Below are positions 9,739 to 18,585 of a DNA stretch of 64,000 bases, piece after piece. Numbering within the stretch: the first letter of the stretch is position 1; each line of letters starts with the position of its first letter. The notes below the pieces were generated by a model. It was not told where the DNA came from, did no database searches, and worked only from the letters and a program-made list of their open reading frames with translations. The stretch is from a gamma proteobacterium symbiont of Ctena orbiculata (lineage in GTDB: Bacteria > Pseudomonadota > Gammaproteobacteria > Chromatiales > Chromatiaceae). The position numbers were made by a program, and so were the translations under genes. The stretch is from positions 62,001 through 126,000 of the forward strand of contig QBVD01000046.1 in NCBI GenBank assembly GCA_003058525.1, in the 5' to 3' direction.

Positions 9739-10451
9739 CAGCGTCCCTTGAGTATCCAGTTTGCATAGGCGTAGAGCACATCGACAGCAGCATCTCCTCT
9801 CAAACCTGTCTGTTCATTCAACAATTCCGCCAGCTCCTGGCGTCGTCCCAGGGAAAGCCTCTCACCTCGCTCGGCGAAGGCCAACAGGGTCAACTGCTCG
9901 GATTCGGAGAGTTCAACGGGCGGTTTACTGGCAACCGCCTGTGGAGGCAGATCCCGTTTTTTCTGTGTATCACGATAGACCACCACAGTACCTGCCGCCA
10001 GATCGCCCAAACGCTTGAATCGCCTGTTGACCAGCATAACCAGCAAACCGGTTGCATAGAGAAAGGGTAGAAAATCAGCCGTTCTCAACAGGTTTCTTAT
10101 CACTGAGGCACTTGGCGTCACCGGTGTGCCATTGTCCTGTATGACATGAATACCCATGGCACGCTTACCCGGAGTGGCGCCGTTTTGAATTTCGAACACC
10201 ACTGGATAAAACCATTCAATGAGAAAAAAACCGATCAGAATGACGGCCATGCCCAAACCACCCAGAAGGGACATTACGAGCACCAGAACGAGATAGATTA
10301 CACCGCGCACTGCGGTATCTATCGCCCAGGCGCAGGCTCGCACTACCGGTCCGGCCAGGCGATAATCGAGAAGTACCCCCTCCGGGATTTCATAACTCAG
10401 CAGGGTATCGAGTGGTTCTACAGAATCCTCTTCTGTGAGTTCAACCTGCAT
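9738..10451 (-). CDS. RDD family membrane protein
   Basis: The 237-residue product contains an RDD domain: DYRLAGPVVRACAWAIDTA supplies the first conserved R and D, and KRAMGIHVIQDNGTPVT with FRxLGDLAAGTVVVYRD-type sequence supplies the rest. There are three or four membrane helices between residues 45 and 150. The C-terminal ~70 residues are soluble and charged (ESEQLTLLAFAERGERLSLG). RDD proteins are of uncertain function; some are linked to ion transport. It lies 3 bp after the upstream zinc-ribbon gene and overlaps the SpoIIM-like gene, so it is an internal gene of the cluster operon. Confidence 0.88.
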   Translation of the reverse strand: MQVELTEEDSVEPLDTLLSYEIPEGVLLDYRLAGPVVRACAWAIDTAVRGVIYLVLVLVMSLLGGLGMAVILIGFFLIEWFYPVVFEIQNGATPGKRAMGIHVIQDNGTPVTPSASVIRNLLRTADFLPFLYATGLLVMLVNRRFKRLGDLAAGTVVVYRDTQKKRDLPPQAVASKPPVELSESEQLTLLAFAERGERLSLGRRQELAELLNEQTGLRGDAAVDVLYAYANWILKGR

Positions 10452-10454
10452 GGA

Positions 10455-11717
10455 TCAGCTGTAGTAGATATCCCGGTAGGCCGAATAGATTGCAGCGATC
10501 AGAATTGGAGAAACGATCAGCAGTCCCAGGCCAAACGGGATGAATCCCACGATCATCAACACAATAGCAGCCAGGCTATAGAGAAAAAACGGCAGGATAT
10601 TCTTCAGGCAACCCGTGAAGCTTGCTTTCATTGCCTCCCAGGCGGACATCTCGTTCAGTGCCACCAATGCCGGTGCAAACAGATAGGCCATCATTATCGG
10701 TATAAACAACAGGGCCGCGACCAGCAGACCAATCACGAATGAGGATGAGAAAAACATCATCGCCATCGCTTCAGGATCGGCTTGTTGCGCAGCCAGTTCA
10801 CCAATACTGCCAAACATCAAGGCGGCAAACCCGACTGCGAAGAGGATCATAATTATCAGATAGAAGACACCAATCATTATGGCTTGACCGGCATTGTTGG
10901 CGAATCCTGCAAACAGGTAGCTGACAGAGAAATCTTCTCCCTGATCCTGCTCGTGACAACCTATCATCAGGCCGGCAATCAAAACCGGGGTCAAAACGTT
11001 GACGACAAGGGCGCCAAGGATAGGAATCAAACTGAACACGAACGCCAAGACAAACCATATGAGTATAACCGCAATCCAGCTCACGGGCGCCTGTTTGAAA
11101 TGCCACCACCCTTTGCCGATCCACTTCAGTCCGTTCCCGGCGGATACACCATGGGGACCTGTCATATCACCTTCCACGGGTTGCTCAAGCTCTGCTTCAG
11201 GCGTGGTGTAGGGATTCTCTTCAGTTCCTGCGTCTGCCTTTCCCTGATCGATCTGAGTGGCCATATCAGCTTCCTTGGCCTGGGCTGCATGATATTTGGC
11301 GGCTACGATACCGCAATCCTGACAGATTCCCATCTGCATGTTCGGAGATCCACATTTGGGACAGCGCCCACCGGCAGGATTCATTGTGGGATCCAACACC
11401 TCGGTTGCATCCTCATCGCCGTTATCGAAACTCACAAGGGAGAGATCGGATGATATTTCGGGTATCTCCGGCTCTTCTACCGGGGGTTTAGGATCGAGTT
11501 CGATGGTCAGCCCCAACTTCTCAAGGGACTCCTGATACTTCTCTGCCTTCGCCAGATCGATATCCTTTTTCAAGGTCACCGGCCTGCCGCTGATAATCAG
11601 CTTTTCCGCCTTATCCGGCCCTAATTTGAATTTCTCACTGAACAGGGCAATGACCCGATCCTGGTTGGTGCCCGGTTTCAGCTTACCGGTATAGATAACT
11701 TTATAAACTTCTGACAT
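10455..11717 (-). CDS. zinc-ribbon multi-pass membrane protein (BPSS1780-like C-terminus)
   Basis: This ~420-residue protein has three parts. Residues 1-75 form a soluble domain (KVIYTGKLKPGTNQDRVIAL, then FKLGPDKAEKLI), resembling a small alpha/beta domain that recurs in such proteins. A zinc ribbon follows near 125-145 (CPKCGS and CQDCG, two CxxC pairs). The C-terminal ~230 residues have about six hydrophobic helices typical of BPSS1780-type membrane proteins. The ATG at 11717 is preceded by GGAGAGAGGGG. It is the first gene of the cluster 3869-11717, so its promoter should lie at 11720-11980. Function unknown. Confidence 0.8.
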   Translation of the reverse strand: MSEVYKVIYTGKLKPGTNQDRVIALFSEKFKLGPDKAEKLIISGRPVTLKKDIDLAKAEKYQESLEKLGLTIELDPKPPVEEPEIPEISSDLSLVSFDNGDEDATEVLDPTMNPAGGRCPKCGSPNMQMGICQDCGIVAAKYHAAQAKEADMATQIDQGKADAGTEENPYTTPEAELEQPVEGDMTGPHGVSAGNGLKWIGKGWWHFKQAPVSWIAVILIWFVLAFVFSLIPILGALVVNVLTPVLIAGLMIGCHEQDQGEDFSVSYLFAGFANNAGQAIMIGVFYLIIMILFAVGFAALMFGSIGELAAQQADPEAMAMMFFSSSFVIGLLVAALLFIPIMMAYLFAPALVALNEMSAWEAMKASFTGCLKNILPFFLYSLAAIVLMIVGFIPFGLGLLIVSPILIAAIYSAYRDIYYS

Positions 11718-12184
11718 TACCCCTCTCTCCAATAAACCCCTTTGGAAGGCAAAACCCGATGCATTCCATTCTCCATATAAACGGCAATATGCGCCTGTTC
11801 TTAAATCGGGGCAGAATCAGTCTGCACAATAATCGCGCCTTAACGATGCCACATAACTTAATGATTATTAAGCTAAATAATAAACTAAATATCTGTACTG
11901 CCTGAATTTACTCCCCATAATGTATTGATCATGATCAATAAATCTGCAGTTTTTTACTCAGTTTTCGACTAAAAGGTCACCGGCAATCCAATGTCTGTTG
12001 GTTGATCAGCCCCCTGAGCCTCCCCATGACGGGATCTTTGTACACCGTATTCACCACTTGCCCCAGCAACGGCACAGCGTAGAGAGGGATGACCATTCTC
12101 ATTTTCCGAGTGCCTGCATTGTATCTGTCAACACTAACACACATCCCATATGACATAAGTTACAACATATCAAGCAAGAAAAAC
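11718..12184. other. AT-rich intergenic region upstream of the MoxR cluster
   Basis: This 467-bp gap is clearly AT-richer around 11840-11960 (runs such as TTAATGATTATTAAGCTAAATAATAAAC), fitting a promoter region for the membrane-protein operon on the minus strand. Only one very short possible gene (11977-12102) is seen in it. A stretch at 12122-12138 (TATCTGTCAACACTAAC) loosely resembles the MITE end repeat but is too diverged to call. Confidence 0.5.
11977..12102 (-). CDS. possible 41-residue small protein
   Basis: An ATG at 12102 opens a 41-codon frame starting MRMVIPLYAVPLLGQVVN and ending in LINQQTLDCR. The first half is hydrophobic, and the product might be membrane-associated. The upstream GGAA is a weak ribosome-binding site. 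No family is recognised and there is no conserved context. It could equally be chance or the remnant of a larger gene. Confidence 0.2.
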   Translation of the reverse strand: MRMVIPLYAVPLLGQVVNTVYKDPVMGRLRGLINQQTLDCR

Positions 12185-12652
12185 TCAAATGGAATCCTCA
12201 ATAATGCCCTCCATTAGGGCAATGATCTCATCGGCTACCTCTTTACCCTTTCCAGCGAGATGAGGGGAACGATAGGCGACATATACCTGTTCCGTATCTG
12301 TCTGCTTTACATAGACCGCAATTGTAAAAGGACATATGGCGATATTCTCCGGGGCTGCCTGGGCCATTTTGTGTGAAATCAGTGCACTGCAAAACTCAAC
12401 AGACTCCGCTTTGGCAAATACCTCGGTGTATCCCAGGTCCGGTGCCGTGCGGTTCAACATATCACTCACATGGAGGGTGCCGCTGACCAGGAGCCCTCGC
12501 TCGACAATAGCCATCTTGATGTTATCCACAACATCTTCGAAAGGTTCCCCGGACCTGAAGACTTTTACCGCAGAGGATGAATCCGCAGGCCCATTCGCCA
12601 TACAAGGACCGGTAATCAGAAACAGCGTACAGAGTGCCAGAATAACACGCAT
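12185..12652 (-). CDS. secreted DUF302 domain-containing protein
   Basis: The 155-residue product starts with a signal peptide (MRVILALCTLFLITGPCMA). The rest is a DUF302 domain: the first half includes FEDVVDNIKMAIVERGLLV, and the second half has the family hallmark FCSALISHKMAQAAPENIAI with CPFTIAVYV. DUF302 folds bind small ligands or metals in some proteins, but no general function is established. The start ATG at 12652 is 1 bp past the stop of the TRAP permease and has GGAG at good spacing, so it is probably the last gene of the TRAP operon. Confidence 0.85.
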   Translation of the reverse strand: MRVILALCTLFLITGPCMANGPADSSSAVKVFRSGEPFEDVVDNIKMAIVERGLLVSGTLHVSDMLNRTAPDLGYTEVFAKAESVEFCSALISHKMAQAAPENIAICPFTIAVYVKQTDTEQVYVAYRSPHLAGKGKEVADEIIALMEGIIEDSI

Positions 12653-12653
12653 T

Positions 12654-15230
12654 TTATACTCCCAGGTTTGTCTGCTCACGCAGGTTGCTGCGACGATACT
12701 GGAGCCACAAAACACCTCCCATCAACAACAGGGGCGGTATCAGAAACCAGCTGCTATGTGGCTGTTTGCTTTGACTGTAGTAACCGGTAATCCGGTGATT
12801 GAAACCGGCGATCAGACCGGCTTGCTCGGCCGCGCTAAGGAAACCAATATCGATAACACGAAGCGTATCGCCATCCGGCTCGGTAATAAAGCCCATACTC
12901 TTAAGGTAACCTCCTGTGTGTGATTCAGGTTTGGTGAAAATGATCTCCCGAGTCCTCATCAGACTCTCTTCATCTTCATCTTCCACTTCAATCTGCAGTC
13001 GCACCTTACCTCCCATCGGCAGGGAATCGATATGTGACTCGACACCCTGCACGGGGCGCCACTCCATGGCGGGAAAAAAATAACCCTGCCAGAAGTCGGG
13101 ACGAAAAAGGGAAAAAACCACCAATAACAGTAGCGGGGTTTCCCATAAGCGGTTACGGACCAACAACCAACCCTGGGTTGCGGAGACGAACAGCAGCATA
13201 GCCACGACGCCCTGCAATACAACAACAAGAAATTCTATCAGGCTATCGATACCGATCATCAAAAGATTGGTGTTGAAAACGAACATGAATGGCAGTATTG
13301 CGGTACGGATATCGTAATAAAACGATTGCAGACCTGTTCTGATCGGATCGCCGTTGGAGATACCGGCTGCCGCATAGGCGGCCAATCCCACCGGTGGGGT
13401 ATCATCGGCCAGAATACCGAAATAGAATACAAACATATGTACAGCTACTAGCGGTATGTCCAAACCATGGGCGGCGGAGAGCTGCACGATAACCGGCGCC
13501 ATCAATGTCGAGACAACGATATAGTTGGCGGTCGTCGGCAGCCCCATACCCAAGATCATGCAAATCAAGGCCGTTAACAACAACATCAGTACTACCGAAC
13601 CGAGGGAAAGTGTCTCGACCAACTCACCCATCACCTGCCCTATACCAGTCAGACTGACTGTACCAACCACGATGCCTGCAGTCGCGGTCGCGACTCCGAT
13701 ACCGATCATGTTTCGTGCACCGTTCTCCATTCCTACGACCAGTGCAGTAAAACCATGCCTGAAACCCATGATTACGGACCCACCCTGGAACAGTGCCCGC
13801 AATCCCTCCTGGGTAAGTTGAATCACAATCATCAAACAGATGGAGTAGAACACGGCGGTTGCCGGAGAGAGGCGTAACAACATCAGACACCAGACCAATA
13901 CCAGGATCGGAAGCAGGAAGTGGAGACCACCCAGGAGTGCGGTACCGACGGTCATGGTTTCAGCAGATTCCTGTCGGCGCGTTCGTAAACCACAACGCAC
14001 TTCGCAATAGATCAACAAGCTATAAAAAAGCAGAACCAATCCTGCATTGGCGTAAAAGCTATAGTCACCGAACAGCTTGCTGACCATCGCAAGCAGCCAA
14101 TAGGCCAAAAACAGAAAGCAGCTCACACCTGAGAGGGTCAACCCCCAACCCAACAACCGCTGTTTTAAAGTCAGAGCTCTACTGCGTTTCTCAGCCTGCA
14201 TTCCCGCCTTGACCGCTTCAAGGTGCACCAGATACATAAGACCGATATAGCTTAAAACCGCCGGTAGAAAGGCGTGTTTGATGACCTCCAGATAGGAGAT
14301 ATTGAGATACTCCACCATCAGGAAAGCGGCAGCCCCCATCACTGGCGGCATGATCTGACCATTGGTTGAGGCAGCCACCTCGATGGCACCGGATTTCTCC
14401 GCACTGAATCCCACCCGCTTCATCAGTGGAATGGTAAAGGTGCCTGTGGTAACGACATTGGCAATGGAGGAACCCGAGACCATCCCCGTTAATCCCGAGG
14501 CCAATACTGCAGCCTTTGCCGGGCCTCCCCGTCGATGCCCCACCAGGGCATAGGCGACACGGATGAAATAGTGTCCCCCTCCCGCCTGCTCCAACAGGCT
14601 GCCGAACAGCACGAACAGAAAAACGAAACCTGCGGAGACACCGACGGCAACACCGAACACGCCCTCAGTCGATAACCATTGATGAGAAGCAACGCGCGCT
14701 AAAGAGGCGCCTTTATGGGCAAGCAGATCGGGTAACCAGGGTCCGCTGAAGGTATACCCCAGAAAGCAGATCCCGATCACCATCAGCGGCCAACCCAGAG
14801 CACGTCTGGTGGCTTCCAACAGTAATAACAGGCCCAACATGGCAACAGCAATATCCAGGCTTGTCGGTGCTCCCGAGCGGTCTGACAACGCTTCGTAGAA
14901 GAGAAACAGATAGATGGCGCAGATGGCTGCCACCGAGGCAAGCACCCAGTCTGTGATGGGTATGGTATGGGTAATCACCTTACGGCGCGGGAAAGAGAGA
15001 TAGGCCAGAAATATCGCAAATGTCAGATGGATTGAACGGATCTCTGTATCGTTAAACACCCCGACAGCCAGACTGAACGGCAGGGGCGATGCGACCCATA
15101 GCTGAAACACAGCCCACGCCAGGGCGGTTCCCAGCAAAACCTTGCGTGCAAACCCTTCAGGCCGCCTGCCGCCAAACTCGGCCGCCTCGATCATTTCAAG
15201 CTGCAGACTGTTGTTCTGGCCCTGGTTCAT
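12654..15230 (-). CDS. TRAP transporter fused permease (DctQM-type, TAXI class) with C-terminal DUF3394
   Basis: This 858-residue inner-membrane protein fuses the small (DctQ-like, residues ~30-190) and large (DctM-like, ~190-690) permease subunits of a TRAP importer. DctM-type signatures include GLTGMVSGSSIANVVTTGTF, VAASTNGQIMPPVMGAAAF and LGMGLPTTANYIVVSTLMAP. A C-terminal DUF3394 region (~700-830) contains a PDZ-like stretch (DIGFLSAAEQAGLIAGF) and ends in another membrane helix. It uses the Na+ or H+ gradient with a periplasmic binding protein; the TAXI gene upstream is the obvious partner. The substrate is unknown. C4-dicarboxylates or glutamate are usual for TAXI systems, but the sequence does not decide. 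Confidence 0.93.
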   Translation of the reverse strand: MNQGQNNSLQLEMIEAAEFGGRRPEGFARKVLLGTALAWAVFQLWVASPLPFSLAVGVFNDTEIRSIHLTFAIFLAYLSFPRRKVITHTIPITDWVLASVAAICAIYLFLFYEALSDRSGAPTSLDIAVAMLGLLLLLEATRRALGWPLMVIGICFLGYTFSGPWLPDLLAHKGASLARVASHQWLSTEGVFGVAVGVSAGFVFLFVLFGSLLEQAGGGHYFIRVAYALVGHRRGGPAKAAVLASGLTGMVSGSSIANVVTTGTFTIPLMKRVGFSAEKSGAIEVAASTNGQIMPPVMGAAAFLMVEYLNISYLEVIKHAFLPAVLSYIGLMYLVHLEAVKAGMQAEKRSRALTLKQRLLGWGLTLSGVSCFLFLAYWLLAMVSKLFGDYSFYANAGLVLLFYSLLIYCEVRCGLRTRRQESAETMTVGTALLGGLHFLLPILVLVWCLMLLRLSPATAVFYSICLMIVIQLTQEGLRALFQGGSVIMGFRHGFTALVVGMENGARNMIGIGVATATAGIVVGTVSLTGIGQVMGELVETLSLGSVVLMLLLTALICMILGMGLPTTANYIVVSTLMAPVIVQLSAAHGLDIPLVAVHMFVFYFGILADDTPPVGLAAYAAAGISNGDPIRTGLQSFYYDIRTAILPFMFVFNTNLLMIGIDSLIEFLVVVLQGVVAMLLFVSATQGWLLVRNRLWETPLLLLVVFSLFRPDFWQGYFFPAMEWRPVQGVESHIDSLPMGGKVRLQIEVEDEDEESLMRTREIIFTKPESHTGGYLKSMGFITEPDGDTLRVIDIGFLSAAEQAGLIAGFNHRITGYYSQSKQPHSSWFLIPPLLLMGGVLWLQYRRSNLREQTNLGV

Positions 15231-15310
15231 CGAATAAGTTTAAAGATGAACGGTGCAGAAGACTCAAGTACTCCGCACATACCCAAGCGGGTAATATATT
15301 TAGAAAAGAC

Positions 15311-15515
15311 AAGCCGCAAATGAACGCCAATCACCGCAAACACACGCAAACCACATGAAAGGAAAAAGAGTTGACCGAAGTCATGCAACTCAAATCCCGG
15401 ATCCTCCGACTCTCTACCCAGATTGTTTATACCTGCTGCAGAATCTCTGACGGTTTGTTTGTTAGGCATATGAATTGTCATACCATTTGCGGTGATTGGC
15501 GTTCATTTGCGGCTT
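15311..15515. repeat. perfect 30-bp inverted repeat flanking a 145-bp spacer
   Basis: The left arm 15311-15340 starts AAGCCGCAAATGAACGCC. The right arm 15486-15515 ends TTCATTTGCGGCTT and is its exact reverse complement over all 30 bases; similarity stops sharply on both sides. The spacer has no gene. The arms resemble the TTTGCG cluster at 3788-3848. The structure lies between the TAXI gene and the TRAP permease gene. It could be a small mobile element, or a paired dispersed repeat. Confidence 0.75.
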
Positions 15516-15523
15516 GAATTGTA

Positions 15524-15540
15524 TTAGGGCCTGTCAACGC
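15524..15540. repeat. solitary, diverged MITE terminal repeat
   Basis: TTAGGGCCTGTCAACGC matches the left terminal repeat of the elements at 18.6 and 53.3 kb (TAGGGCCTGTTAACACT) apart from transitions at T-to-C and A-to-G positions. No partner end is seen nearby. Confidence 0.5.
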
Positions 15541-15596
15541 TAGGCGCATGTTTACGCAGGTTAAGATTCTGCCGCATTGCGTGATTATGAAGGCGC

Positions 15597-16547
15597 TTAG
15601 AGCAAGCCCTTCTCTTTGTAGTAACGCAGCGCACCGGCATGGAAGGGAGCGGAGTTCCCCTTCAGCATCTCCTCGGCCTGGAGATGGGAAAAAGCGGGAT
15701 GCAGTTTCCTGAAAACCGCCAGATTCTCAAATACTGCCTTCACCAGCTGGTAGACAACCTCCTCATCCACCGTCTCGGAAGTCACCAGTGTCGCCTTGAC
15801 CCCGAAGGTCGCGGTTTCACTGTCACTGCCCCGATACATACCGGCTGGAATGACTGCGGATGCATAGTATGGATTGGTGGCGATCAAGGCGTTCACCACT
15901 TCACCGCTTACCGGCACCAAATGCGTATCACAGGCGGTAGCAGCTTCTTTGATTGAAGCATTCGGATGACCAACCGTATAGATCATGGCATCGATTTTGT
16001 TGTCGCACAGCGCCCTGGCCTGCTCGGTGGCCTTTAGCTCTGACGCTAATTTGAAGTCGCCCTTGTTCCAGTTATATTCATTCATCAACACTTCCATGGT
16101 GCCGCGTTGTCCCGAACCCGGGTTGCCTATATTGACCCGCTTTCCCTTCAAATCGGTAAACACCTTGATATGGCTGTCGTTCCGGGCCATCACGGTAAAC
16201 GGCTCGCTGTGAATGGAAAAAACGGCACGCAAGGATTTGTTCGATCCCTGCTGACTGAATTTCGAACTTCCATTATAGGCATGGTATTGCCAGTCAGACT
16301 GTGCCACACCGAAATCTAGTTCGCCGCTGGCGATGGTATTGAGATTGAAAATCGAACCTCCCGTGGACTCCACGGAACAACGAATACCATGGCTCTTTCG
16401 GCCCTTATTCAGCAGCCGACAAATGGCTCCTCCCGTTGGGTAGTAAACACCGGTCAGTCCACCGGTACCGATGCTGGTGAAGCGTTGCTCGGCCGCAATA
16501 CCGAACATAGGCGCCAGCAATAGACACAGCGCGATGAGTTTATTCAT
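15597..16547 (-). CDS. TAXI family TRAP transporter solute-binding protein
   Basis: This periplasmic binding protein has 316 residues with a signal peptide (MNKLIALCLLLAPMFGIAA). The mature protein begins EQRFTSIGTGGLTGVYYPTG, the TAXI signature region. SGELDFGVAQSDWQ and GNPGSGQRGTMEVL follow, also typical of the family. It should deliver a solute to the fused permease encoded downstream on the same strand. The start ATG at 16547 follows an AGGAGGATC ribosome-binding site. Length is normal. Confidence 0.95.
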   Translation of the reverse strand: MNKLIALCLLLAPMFGIAAEQRFTSIGTGGLTGVYYPTGGAICRLLNKGRKSHGIRCSVESTGGSIFNLNTIASGELDFGVAQSDWQYHAYNGSSKFSQQGSNKSLRAVFSIHSEPFTVMARNDSHIKVFTDLKGKRVNIGNPGSGQRGTMEVLMNEYNWNKGDFKLASELKATEQARALCDNKIDAMIYTVGHPNASIKEAATACDTHLVPVSGEVVNALIATNPYYASAVIPAGMYRGSDSETATFGVKATLVTSETVDEEVVYQLVKAVFENLAVFRKLHPAFSHLQAEEMLKGNSAPFHAGALRYYKEKGLL

Positions 16548-16598
16548 AGATCCTCCTGATAATATATTTCACACGATAGTGTATATAGACCGCAAATT

Positions 16599-17378
16599 TT
16601 AAAGAAAACCCTTTATAGCCTGGGCAAAAAGCTGAGGCTGTTCCGCATATAACCAGTGACCGGCACCATGTAGCATGCGTTGCCTAAAATGGGGAAAGAG
16701 TTGGCCCATGCTTTCTCGATAACTATCTCTGACGTAATCCGATTTTTCACCATGGATAAACAACGCCTCGCCGGCAAAGATGCGCCTGCCGGGATCCGGA
16801 AATCCGGTCAAATGCGATATCGACTTACGCAAAACGTCAAGATTGAAACGCCACGACCAACCCTGGTGCTGCTTTACAAGATTCTGCAGCAAATACTGTC
16901 GCACACCCTTTTCGGCAACCCACCCGGCAAGCAACTGATCTGCTTCCTCTCTGTGCTGAATCTTATCAAGCGGTAGTCCGCATAGTCCCTCGAAGACATT
17001 GTCGAAACCATGTTCATAGGCCACCGGCGCAATATCCGCAACTACTAGTTTTTCGATCCGCTCAGGTTGCTGTAAGGCCAACCACATTGCAACCTTGCCC
17101 CCCATGCTATGTCCCAACAGATTGACTCCGTTTATCCCCAAACGATCGAACAGTTCCAACAGATCCCCGGCCATCAGCGTGTAGTCCATGCCATTATGGT
17201 GGGGAGAGCGGCCATGGTTACGTAAATCCGGGGTAATGATGTGAAAATCATCCTGTAGATACTTTACAATGCCCATCCAGTTGTTGGCTGATCCGAACAG
17301 GCCGTGCAGTAAACAGAGCGTGGGCTGCTCGGGCTTGCCGAATTTACGAAAATACAACTCAACAGCATGCTTGCTCAT
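16599..17378 (-). CDS. alpha/beta-fold hydrolase (YbfF-like esterase)
   Basis: The 259-residue cytoplasmic hydrolase has the oxyanion motif LLHGLFGSANNW near residue 23 and the nucleophile elbow GHSMGGK near residue 90. A late catalytic histidine lies in HGAGHWLYAEQP near the C-terminus, and the acid is probably the aspartate of GEKSDYV. This pattern matches the YbfF group of thioesterases/esterases. Substrate unknown. Its ATG at 17378 overlaps the stop of the upstream methyltransferase (ATGA), so the two are likely co-translated. Confidence 0.88.
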   Translation of the reverse strand: MSKHAVELYFRKFGKPEQPTLCLLHGLFGSANNWMGIVKYLQDDFHIITPDLRNHGRSPHHNGMDYTLMAGDLLELFDRLGINGVNLLGHSMGGKVAMWLALQQPERIEKLVVADIAPVAYEHGFDNVFEGLCGLPLDKIQHREEADQLLAGWVAEKGVRQYLLQNLVKQHQGWSWRFNLDVLRKSISHLTGFPDPGRRIFAGEALFIHGEKSDYVRDSYRESMGQLFPHFRQRMLHGAGHWLYAEQPQLFAQAIKGFL

Positions 17379-18580
17379 GCCAGATCATCCCCTGCCGCAT
17401 GGGGACAATACAATAATTCATGCTCAACCGCGTGCAGGATGCCTTGGATAATCAATTGTGAACCGAGATTTTGTTTCAAGAGTCGATCGATTAGCTGCTG
17501 GCCGGGGAATTCATCTGAAAGTTGGGCTGCTTGAGCCAAAACCAGATGCGTTAATGGATGGCTGTTCAAATCAACCCTGCGACCTCGCAGGAGACAACCC
17601 TCGACATGCTCACCCTTTCGATCCACCATCAGCTGTGGATTGAGCGCATATTGACTCGCCGCCACCTCAGTTGCCCGCAGGAGTGGTCGGGGTTTGTCTT
17701 CACGCCTGGACACCAACAGTGTGAACTTGGGAAGAAATTTGAGGCGCTCGGTGAGTTGAAAGCGTTTCATATCATCGATCGAATCGATAAGACGCAGCAA
17801 CTCCGGATTATCGATCACCTGCCGTATCTCCCAATCATTTGGCTCCAGCCAACGGATAAAACGCAGACCTGCCGAGTCAAGGAGTCGCCATAAACCGGCT
17901 ATGTCGTAGCTTTTTTGGTGAACATGCAAGCACCGGTCGGCAAACTCAATATCATCGACACTGGCGGTTCCCTGCCAACAGTTACCGTTGAAAAGTGTTG
18001 TTTCCGCCGCATCCGCCAGCGCTCTCGCCATCGACAATCGGTCCATGGAGCGGCTATCGTGACCGATGATACTCAAGGCCTGCAGGTATCGATCCAGGGG
18101 TTGCCGGCCATAACTGCCATCGAGCATGATGGCGATTACACCCTGCGGCGCCAACAGCCTACTGATATGTCGTAATCCCAGCAACGGATTACTCAAATGG
18201 GTCAATACACCATAGGACAGAATGACCTGGTAGCCGCCTTCCCTCACCGGCAGCGATTCATGATCCAGCAGGTCGCAAATGAAATAACGGAGATTGTCTA
18301 TTCCTCGTTGCTTGCTGCGATGAGTGGCCTCAGCAATGGCGACACGATTGATATCAACACCGGTAAAATCGACATCCGTCTGTCTTTCGGCAGCTGCCAG
18401 CAGATTCAAACCTCTGCCGCAACCAGCCTCCAGGACATGTATTCGCCCGGATTCATCGCTGTCGCGCTGCAGGTAGCTGAGCAACAGACGCGCATGATAT
18501 CCATCACAATTCACGCGACCATCCGGCGGATAGGGATAGGCCTCGTAAAACGCCTGTACCTCAGCGGTGATCTTATCCAA
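17375..18580 (-). CDS. class I SAM-dependent methyltransferase (TTG start next to a MITE)
   Basis: The 401-residue product has a SAM-binding Rossmann domain in its first 190 residues (motif I HVLEAGCGRGLNLLAAAE, motif II-like FTGVDINRVAIAEA, post-motif LLDHESLPV). A ~200-residue C-terminal region, which I cannot assign, follows. The N-terminus contains VQAFYEAYPYPPDG, a pattern seen in related methyltransferases. The frame starts at a TTG (18580-18578), and no Shine-Dalgarno sequence is visible. The MITE-like element begins 5 bp upstream, so the native leader has been replaced. Substrate unknown. It is followed by an overlapping esterase gene. Confidence 0.82.
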   Translation of the reverse strand: MDKITAEVQAFYEAYPYPPDGRVNCDGYHARLLLSYLQRDSDESGRIHVLEAGCGRGLNLLAAAERQTDVDFTGVDINRVAIAEATHRSKQRGIDNLRYFICDLLDHESLPVREGGYQVILSYGVLTHLSNPLLGLRHISRLLAPQGVIAIMLDGSYGRQPLDRYLQALSIIGHDSRSMDRLSMARALADAAETTLFNGNCWQGTASVDDIEFADRCLHVHQKSYDIAGLWRLLDSAGLRFIRWLEPNDWEIRQVIDNPELLRLIDSIDDMKRFQLTERLKFLPKFTLLVSRREDKPRPLLRATEVAASQYALNPQLMVDRKGEHVEGCLLRGRRVDLNSHPLTHLVLAQAAQLSDEFPGQQLIDRLLKQNLGSQLIIQGILHAVEHELLYCPHAAGDDLA

Positions 18581-18585
18581 GGCCT

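Larger units (their letters stand above)
15231..15596. other. intergenic region between TAXI and TRAP permease genes
   Basis: This 366-bp gap contains the 30-bp inverted repeat pair at 15311-15515 and, just after it, a solitary MITE-type end at 15524-15540 (TTAGGGCCTGTCAACGC). No supportable gene or terminator is seen. The gap is long for genes of one transporter, which suggests the repeats have expanded it. Confidence 0.6.
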
